Source: Streptomyces sp. NBC_01476
Lineage (GTDB): Bacteria > Actinomycetota > Actinomycetes > Streptomycetales > Streptomycetaceae
NCBI RefSeq assembly: GCF_036227265.1
Contig: NZ_CP109446.1
Coordinates: 372,001-436,000, forward strand
DNA length: 64,000 bases
Direction: 5' to 3'
Made by a program: the position numbers and the translations under genes. Shown one piece after another: positions 23,636 through 30,800 of this stretch (within the stretch, counting starts at the first letter, position 1; each line of letters opens with the position of its first letter). Under the pieces are notes generated by a model, which saw nothing but the letters and a program-made list of their open reading frames with translations, did no database searches and had not been told where the DNA came from.

Positions 23636-24544
23636 CTACTCGTCCTCGTCCTCCGTCTCGTCCTCGTATTCCTCATCGGCGTCCGTCTCGTCCTCGTCTT
23701 CGCCGTCCGTCTCGTCCTCGTCTTCGGCGACCGCTTCGTCATGGGTGCGGACGATCTCCCCGTCACGGATTTCGCCGCGCCATCCCTCGGGCTCGTCCTC
23801 GGAGAAGGTGACGTACCGCTGGAAATTCTTGAAGTCCAGCCGGATCCGCCTGCCCTGCACCCGCCAGATGTTTCCGGTCTTCTCCACGACTCCGGACGGG
23901 TAGTACACGACGACGAGGACGATCCGGGTGAGCGTGGGAGCGATCTCGTGGAAGCTGACCGCCCCCTGCGTGGTGCCCTGAGAACCCTCGGACGTCCACA
24001 CGATGCGATCGTCCGGCAGTTGCTCCTGCACCGTGGCCTTCCACTTCCGCGTGGACGGCCCGACCTTGACGGTCCACTCACTGGTCGCCTCGTCACCGCG
24101 TTCGGCTTCCTTGACGCCCTTGGTGAATCCGCTGAAGCTGTCGTACTCCGTCCAGTGGTCGTAGGCGAAACGCAAGGGCACCCCGACGTCGATCGTCTCG
24201 ACGATGGTCATGGCCTTGGTGTCGGCGGATTGATCGCCCCCGCCCGATCCGCCGCCCGGCACCATGTCCTTGACCTTTCCGGTGACCTTCTCCTTGACGT
24301 CTTGGGCTTTTTCGCCGGCGACGGCCTTCACCGGAGATTCGCCGTGGAGTACCCGGGCGCCGATCTTCGGCAGGGTCCCGCTGTCCTCGTCGACACTGGA
24401 GAGCCCCGTCGCGTCGGTCAGCTTGTTCCCGGCCTTCTGCGCCAAGTGCTTCATCTGCGCACCCAGATACTGGCGAAGCTCCTGCTTGAGAAGCGTCATC
24501 GGGGTCGCATCGGTCCCGGCGTCCTTCTGATCGGTTGCCACCAC
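23636..24544 (-). CDS. SRPBCC (polyketide-cyclase-like) protein with acidic tail, gvp-neighbour type
   Basis: 302 residues. Residues about 10-100 are a Lys/Gly-rich linker region (LRQYLGAQMKHLAQKAGNKL). Residues 112-260 are a START/SRPBCC domain with ETIDVGVPLRFAYDHWTEY, FSGFTKGVKEAERG and a final WRVQGRRIRLDFKNFQRYV. The tail is almost only Asp and Glu (DEDETDGEDEDETD), encoded by a GTC/CTC repeat. Homologues of this plan are found next to gas-vesicle genes in streptomycetes (from memory, the GvpY/GvpZ-type genes). No gas-vesicle structural gene is present here. It begins at a GTG with GAGAGGTG upstream, 3 bases after the previous gene, so translation is coupled. Confidence 0.78.
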   Translation of the reverse strand: MVATDQKDAGTDATPMTLLKQELRQYLGAQMKHLAQKAGNKLTDATGLSSVDEDSGTLPKIGARVLHGESPVKAVAGEKAQDVKEKVTGKVKDMVPGGGSGGGDQSADTKAMTIVETIDVGVPLRFAYDHWTEYDSFSGFTKGVKEAERGDEATSEWTVKVGPSTRKWKATVQEQLPDDRIVWTSEGSQGTTQGAVSFHEIAPTLTRIVLVVVYYPSGVVEKTGNIWRVQGRRIRLDFKNFQRYVTFSEDEPEGWRGEIRDGEIVRTHDEAVAEDEDETDGEDEDETDADEEYEDETEDEDE

Positions 24545-24547
24545 AGA

Positions 24548-25261
24548 TCACCTCTCCCGTCGAGGCCGCGAGGCCGACTTCTTGGTGGGCGAGTCCTTTC
24601 TCGCCGCGGTCCTCTTCGCAGGAGCGGACTTCTCCTCGGGACGCTTCCTCGCCGCGGCCTGCTTCCTGGACGCGGCGGGTTTGCCCGGCGCGGACCTCCC
24701 GGCGGAGGACTTCGGTTTCCCGGTACCGCCGGTCCGCTTCTCGGCCGTCGGACGCCGCCGGGGTTTCGCGGGCGGGGGAGGCTCCTCGTCGGCCTCTTCG
24801 CCGTCCTGGTCCTCGTCGAATGCGTCGTCGAATTCGCCGTCGAATGCGTCGTCGGCTTCTTCGGCCGATTCTTCATCCGGCTCCGACTCCGGCACCGTCT
24901 CTGACTCTGGCTCGCCGCCGAGCGCGAGCGTGCGTTCGTGCAGGGCGTCGGTGAGAGCCGTCAGGGGGCGTTTCGCGGCTGCCGACGTGACGGCACGTGC
25001 CTTGCGTGCGAGGGGGTTGTGATGAGCTTCCTCTTGCTCCTCGGCCTCCTCGCCCTGCTCGGCATCCGGCGTCTCCTCGGATTTCTTCGCCGGGACTCCT
25101 GGGAGTCTGTGAATGCCGCCGGATATCGCGTGGCGCGGACTGAGACCCTTGCCCACCAGGAGCGCTGCGGCGGTCAGGGCTATCCGTCCCTTTTTGGAAC
25201 GGCCGAGTGCGTAGCCCCCGGCCATGGCCGCGGCCAAGCCGACATTCTTCGATTCACCCAC
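24548..25261 (-). CDS. low-complexity basic/acidic protein, gvp-neighbour type
   Basis: 237 residues. The start GESKNVGLAAAMAGGYALGRSKKGRIALTAAALLVGKGL is a short hydrophobic helix plus basic segment; then comes a strongly acidic block (EEAEEQEEA, DDAFDGEFDDAFDEDQ) and a Lys/Arg/Pro-rich histone-like tail (KPRRRPTAEKRTGG, AARKRPEEKSAP). Proteins of this kind are often misannotated as DNA primase in streptomycetes and neighbour gas-vesicle clusters. It shares the N-terminal GYxxGR motif with the next gene upstream (25504-26130), so the two are related. The basic tail might bind nucleic acid or a polyanionic surface. GTG start with GGAG upstream. Confidence 0.7.
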   Translation of the reverse strand: MGESKNVGLAAAMAGGYALGRSKKGRIALTAAALLVGKGLSPRHAISGGIHRLPGVPAKKSEETPDAEQGEEAEEQEEAHHNPLARKARAVTSAAAKRPLTALTDALHERTLALGGEPESETVPESEPDEESAEEADDAFDGEFDDAFDEDQDGEEADEEPPPPAKPRRRPTAEKRTGGTGKPKSSAGRSAPGKPAASRKQAAARKRPEEKSAPAKRTAARKDSPTKKSASRPRRER

Positions 25262-25503
25262 GATGCTCCGCCTTCCACTGACGAGTGAGGCCGTTGGTTC
25301 TCATCGGTTGTTCGGGGCCGGTGTGGTTCGTCGCCCCCGCGGCACCCGTGTCCCGGGGCGGGTCGGCGGGATACCCGCGGGCCGGACGTCCGGCGGGCCC
25401 GGCCGAGACCTGCGCATGGGCTGTTTCCGGGCGATCGGAGTCACAGGCCGCTGCGACCGGACGGAGGACGGGGCTCGGGCATGGGTCAGCGCTGCCGCCG
25501 TAC

Positions 25504-26130
25504 TCACCTGCGCCGGCTTCCACGGGCGGGGGCTTCCTTCCCCGCTGCCCCTTCGGCGGCGGCCTTCCTGGCCATGGCCTTCGCGGCCGGCGGGTTCTTC
25601 GGTCCGGGCCTTCTGGCGGACCTCTCGGCCTTCGCCTTCCTCCCCAGTGCCTTCGCCTTCGCGGCGGGAGGGTTCTTCGGTCCGGCTGCCCGGGCGGAAG
25701 GCGGTGCGGTCTTCGTCTGCTTGGCGGCGGGGGGCGGAGAAGGCGGAGCGGGCGTCACCGCTTGGTCGTCCGGGTGCCCCGGCTCTTCCTCTCCCCCGGC
25801 GCCCTCTTCCTCGTCCCCTTCGTCTGTGGCGCCTTCTACATCTTCCTCATCTTCTACGTCTTCTACGTCTTCCGGCTTCCCGGCGGCCTCACTCTCCAGG
25901 AGCGAGCGCGTCTGCTGTTCGAGGGCACTGGTGAGCGATTCGCTGAATTGTTCGAACTGGGGGCTCTCGGTGAGCTTTCTGATGCCCTGGCCCAGCAGCG
26001 CCATGGGGTCCAGGGCGCGGCCCGTTGCGAGGGACAGAAGGCTGAGAGCGAGCTTCTCTTTGTTGTTGCGGCCGACGATGTAACCCGCCGCCACGCCGAC
26101 AGCAATCATTGCCCTGGTACTGGAATCCAT
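25504..26130 (-). CDS. low-complexity protein with N-terminal hydrophobic motif, gvp-neighbour type
   Basis: 208 residues. It starts STRAMIAVGVAAGYIVGRNN followed by KEKLALSLLSLATGRALDP, the same GYxxGR/x-K-x-x-LALS pattern as the downstream gene. A helical segment (LESEAAGKPEDVEDVEDEE) and a long Ala/Lys/Pro tail with two copies of GPKNPPAAKAxA follow. The ATG at 26128-26130 with AAGGG upstream was chosen over an upstream in-frame ATG. It leads the three-gene leftward set with the SRPBCC gene. Function unknown; membrane association through the first helix is likely. Confidence 0.7.
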   Translation of the reverse strand: MDSSTRAMIAVGVAAGYIVGRNNKEKLALSLLSLATGRALDPMALLGQGIRKLTESPQFEQFSESLTSALEQQTRSLLESEAAGKPEDVEDVEDEEDVEGATDEGDEEEGAGGEEEPGHPDDQAVTPAPPSPPPAAKQTKTAPPSARAAGPKNPPAAKAKALGRKAKAERSARRPGPKNPPAAKAMARKAAAEGAAGKEAPARGSRRR

Positions 26131-26501
26131 AGCGATTTCCCTTGGGGAGAGGAGAACGCGCTTCGCCTGGGGCACTCACCCGACACCGACCGGGAGTCCT
26201 GCGGGCTGGTGGTTCCACCGTCCCCGGGACCTCTTGTGGCGCTGCGCGAACCGGCGCGTCCCGGGAAAACGCCCCACGCATCCACCATCCTCCAGGCGGC
26301 AGCCGGGCGCATCTTCGTCACGTACTGACCGCCGTCAGGCGCGTCGCCCGTCCGGACGCCTTCCTACGATCTTGGATTCCGGCCGGTCGTCCCGGGCCGG
26401 TCCGGCCCCGCCGCCCAAAGGTCTCCGGTGGCGGCGGGACCGGTCATTTGAGACGTTGTAAATGTCCGCAGCAGGCTTATCGCCGCCGAGGAGGATGTGA
26501 G
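26131..26501. other. intergenic region between divergent genes
   Basis: This 371-base stretch should carry promoters for the leftward low-complexity gene set and the rightward small gene at 26502. I saw no reading frame with coding bias, no strong palindrome, and no clear sigma-B-type promoter. A relatively AT-rich patch at 26445-26465 is the best promoter candidate for the rightward gene. Confidence 0.55.
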
Positions 26502-26705
26502 ATGTCCGAGAACCCGATGGCTGAGATGACAGGCCGGATGTCGCCGGAGAATCGGAAGTGGGTGGAAAATCTGCCCAACGAACGCAAGCGCGAACTCATG
26601 CAGAAGTGGCAGGAAGAGGGCGGGCGCACCGGCGTCGGCAACGTGAACAGCGAGCCCAACAACGCGGACGCCGACGCCATGGTCGACGAATTCCGCAAGA
26701 GCTGA
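26502..26705 (+). CDS. small conserved-looking soluble protein
   Basis: 67 residues, beginning MSENPMAEMTGRMSPENRKW and containing NLPNERKRELMQKWQEEGG and then NSEPNNADADAMVDEFRKS. It is highly charged and probably helical. A strong GAGGAGG tract precedes the ATG, and the composition is clearly not random GC-rich sequence. I do not recognise a family. It is divergent from the three-gene low-complexity set and likely belongs to the same stress-type region. Confidence 0.65.
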   Translation: MSENPMAEMTGRMSPENRKWVENLPNERKRELMQKWQEEGGRTGVGNVNSEPNNADADAMVDEFRKS

Positions 26706-26940
26706 CCCCCAGCGTCGCGACGCTTCACCGGAAGGGGCCGGTCTCCTTCATGCCTGCGCACCGACCGGGCGCGGAGCGGGGAAAGCCTGCGCCAGCCCGC
26801 CCCGAGCCCCAGCGTCCCGGCCCTCCCGTCCCCTGACCGCGCGCTCGCCCTGCGAACATCCCCACGAACGTCCGGTGCGGCCCGGGCCCGGACAGCTTGC
26901 GACCACCGGATCCGGACTGCGGACGGAACCGCCCCGCTGG

Positions 26941-27613
26941 TCAGTGTGGGTACGTGGTCAGGCGGGTGGCGAGGGTGGTGGGGTGGGACAGGGCGACCAG
27001 GTGGCCGCCGGGGATGGTGTCGGTTGGGAGGCCGAGGCGGTCGTGGGCGACTCGGCGCTGGAAGTCCAGGGGGAAGAAGCGGTCCTGGGCCGCGGCGAGT
27101 ACGCGGGTGGTCACGTCGGGCCATTGTGCGATGTCGCAGGGCTGGGTGAAGGCGATCTCGGCTTCGGGGCCCTGCTGACCCACGTCGGCGGCGACCTCGG
27201 ACGGCACGTCGTGCAGGAAGTAGGTGTCCAGGTCGAACTCCACGGCGTAGCCCCCCGCTTCGGCCGCCGCGACCCGGGCTTCCTGCGATCCGGTGTTGTC
27301 CCACCAGGCCCCGGGTGTTTCGCCCGGCAGCGGGATCATCGCGTTGACCAGCACCAGCAGCGCCACGGGGACGCGGGCGCAGACCATCGGGGCGGTGAAG
27401 CCGCCCATCGACTGGGCCACCACCACGACGTCGTCGTGATCGCCGACCGCGGCGACCACCGCGTCGGTGTACTCGGGCAGCCCCGCGGACTCGTCAGCGC
27501 CCGGCAGTTCGACAGCGACCACCTCGTGCCCTCTGGCCCGCAGCTCCGGCACGACACGATGCCAGTACCAGGCCGCGCCCCCCGGCCCCGGGAATCAAGA
27601 CGAACACGCTCAT
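26941..27613 (-). pseudogene. alpha/beta hydrolase with an apparent frameshift
   Basis: The main body, from about 27552 leftward, is an alpha/beta hydrolase: PELRARGHEVVAVELPGADE, the nucleophile elbow VVAQSMGGFTAP, and GGHLVALSHPTTLA with the catalytic His. The missing N terminus is found in another frame: an ATG at 27611-27613 with GGAGGAG upstream begins SVFVLIPGAGG, the usual oxyanion-loop start. The two frames meet at a run of six C at 27578-27583; removing one base would give PGAGGAAWYWHRVVPELRA, as in intact homologues. It is therefore either a recently inactivated gene or a one-base error in a homopolymer. Esterase-like, substrate unknown. Confidence 0.8.
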
Positions 27614-27821
27614 CCTTCGCCGTCTCCTCCTCAGCAGCGGAACAGGAAGATCCTCGGGGGTGGAGACCGCCGGGAGCGACAAGACTCATCGGCCGCGAAG
27701 ACCCCGGCATCCACCCGGGCCCCCCAGGCCCGGCGAGTCCGGTGTGTCCGGCGCGCGAGACGCCGCCGGCGGGCCGGCCCCCGGAGGGGTCGTCCGCCGA
27801 CGGCGTCGGGCGGGGCGGGTC

Positions 27822-27854
27822 GCTGACCGGTCCGCTCAGTGCGGCCCGGTCAGC
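27822..27854 (-). terminator. terminator of the GH92 gene
   Basis: GCTGACCGG (27822-27830) pairs with CCGGTCAGC (27846-27854), with an inner CCGC/GCGG stem and a 5-base loop. It starts 8 bases after the stop codon of the leftward glycosidase gene. Confidence 0.75.
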
Positions 27855-27861
27855 GGGAGCC

Positions 27862-30800
27862 TCAGGCGGCGCCACCCCCCGGCTTCGGGGTGCTGGTGGG
27901 GATCACCGGCGTACGGTACGCCGGTGCGGACGAGTGGGCGCCCAGCTGCACGGTGGCCGTCGCCGGGGTCCGCGAGGACGTACCCGTGGCGGTGACGGAG
28001 TAGCGTCCCGGCCGCGTGTTCCGGGGTACCTCGACGGTCGCGCGGACCGCTCCGCCGGAGGACGCCTTCACCGTGACGACGGCAGCGGGGCCGGTGCCGA
28101 GCTTGACGGTCACCCGCTCGCCTGCGGTGAATCCGGTGCCGGTGACGACGACCGAACTCTTACCCTTGCCGCTGGAGGTCACCGTTGCCGTGATGGACGG
28201 ATGTGCCGCTTCCCCCGCCACGGTCACCGTGAACGTCCCGGTGATGCTGGACAGCGTGTCCCAGGCGGTGACGTGCACCGTGTACGTGCCCGGCTGCTGG
28301 TATGTGTGCTGTCCGCTCAGCGAACCCGAGGCGCCGACCGTGACGTCCTCGGGCACCGTACCGTCACCCCACTGGACCTGTGCGTGGTAGCCGGTCGCGT
28401 CGGTGACCCCGCCGGTCACCGAACCGAGGTCCGCCGACAGGGCCTTGCCGGCGGTGGCCGTCTGGTCCTTCCCGGCGGTGGCCGTCAGCGCGGGGGCCGC
28501 GGTGCCGTCGTCGGCGATGGCGAAGACGTGGATCCTGCCCACAGAACCGGGGTCGCCGGTCTGCGTCGGCAGGGTGACCGAGACGAGTGTCTTGCCCTCC
28601 GGGATCTGGTACGGAGTCGTGGCGAACAGGAACGGCTGCGCGCTGTCCTTGGCCGTGCCGGCCAGCCGGTACGCGGACTTGGCGACGACGACATTGCCGT
28701 ACGCCGGTGTGCCGTTGGCGTTGCCGCCCAGCGTCCAGTCGCTCAGCTGGATCGGGACACTCGCGGTGCTGCCGTCGCTGAACGTCGCGGTGCCGGTCGT
28801 GCTCTGGTTGCCCTCCGTTCCGGTGCCGATGAAGGAAATGCTCTTGGCGTCGTCCGGCAGGTTGAGCACGATCGTGCTGCCGTTGCCGGTCGCGTTGTCC
28901 GGCGCACCCGCGCCGGTCGCCGGGATCGTGAAGTGCAGTGCCGTTCCCGGGACTTGCTGCTGCTTGCCGGGCGTCACGCCGGCCGCCGCCAGGGCGGTGC
29001 GCGAGAACCCGTAGCCCACGGAGTCGCAGTCCGCAGCCAGCACGCCGTCGTCGCCGACGCAGACGGTGTCGAACGCCGCCGTGAGGCCGGAAGCCGGGGC
29101 GTACGACACGTCGACCCCGACCGTCGTGGACCCCTGGCTCGTGCCGTCGGTCGCCTGGACGCTCGCCTGGTAGTAACCGGGCTTGGCGTAGGTGTGCGAC
29201 CCGGTGACGTTGTACACGCCCCGCGAACTGGCGGAGACGACCCCGGTGGTGGCCGGTGACCCGTCGCCCCAGTTGACCGTGGCCTGGTAGCCGCTCGCCG
29301 TGCCACCGGTGAGGGTCGCCAGCGGCGCCGACACCGCGACACCCGACGTCGCGGGCACCGGGTTCTGTGCCGCGCTGACACTGACGGTGTCGCCGCCGAG
29401 CTGGACGTCGCCGCCGGCGAGCAGTTCGATCTCGGCGAGGTTCGTCTGCGCGGCTCCCGCGGTCTTCGTCACCGCCAGGCGGAACTGGGCGAACCGTCCC
29501 GGCTTGGCGATGGTGAACGGCCGGGTCTGGTCGCGCCAGGGGAACACCTCGCCGCTGCGGGAGTCCACCGTGGTCCAGGTGATCCCGTCATTGGACCCCT
29601 GAAGCTTCCAGTCCGCCGGGTCGCCCGGAGCCGCCCCGGAGGTGAGGGTGTACGTCGTCGGCGTCTGCTTGCCGCCGCGGAACACCCAGGTGATCTGCGG
29701 GGTACCGGTGGCGAAGGTCACCTGCGTCGTCGACGTGTCGTCGAAGAGCTTCGCGGCGTCCTGCCCGCCGTCGGCGGTCGCGGTGCCGAGCCCGGGGCCG
29801 GTGGTGTCCTGCAGCGGCTCGGGCGCCGCGCTGCCCTTGGTCAGGGACGGCGGGGCGTCATTGCTGCCGGTGCCCCACGACGACGGGTTCGGGCCCATCC
29901 GGAAGTCGATCGTCCCGCCGTGAGCGAGGACGGACGAGTCGATGGACACCGCACGCTGGGTCTTGCCGTTGACCGTCACGCCCTGCACGTAGACGTTCTT
30001 GGTGCTGTTGGCCGGCGCGTTGACGACGATGTCGCCGGTGCTCCGGTGGACGGTCATCTTGGTGAACTGCGGTGAGCCGATGGCCCAGTTGGAGGAGCCG
30101 ACCTGCAGCGGGTAGATGCCCAGCGAGCTGAGGATGTACCACGACGACGACTCGCCGTTGTCCTCGTCGCCCGGGTAGCCCTGGCCGATCTCGTCGCCGA
30201 CGTAGAGCCGCTGCATGATCTCCCGGACGAGCGCCTGGGTCTTGGCGGGCGCGCCGGCGTAGTCGTACATGTAGGGGATGTGGTGGGACGGCTGGTTGCT
30301 CATGCCGAGCTGGCCCATCCGCACCGCCTGTGCCTCCACCATCTCGTGGATGGTGCCGCCGTAGCCGCCGGGGTGGTCGGCGTTCTCCGGAGTGGCGAAG
30401 AACTGGTCGAGCTTCTGCTCCAGCCCCTTCTTGCCGCCGTACAGGTTGGCCAGTCCCTGGCCGTCCTGCTGCGCGGTGAAGGCGTAGTTCCAGCCGTCGG
30501 TCTCGGTGTAGACGCCGCCCCAGTCCAGCGGGTCGCCGGCGAGGAAGTCACCGCTCGCGGTGCGTCCTTCGAAGAACTTCGTCTTGGTGTCGAAGAGGTT
30601 GACGTAGTCGCGGGCGCGCTCCAGGAAGTAGGCGGACTCCTCCTTGAGCCGGCCGCGCTCCGCCTTCGGCGTCTTCGGGTCCTTGGCCAGGGCCGCGCCC
30701 ATGTTGCCGATGCCGTAGTCGCTGATGAAGCCTTCGAGCGCCCAGGAGACCGACTCGCCGGTGGAGGTCGGGGTGTAGCCGAGGAAGAGCGAGGACTCGA

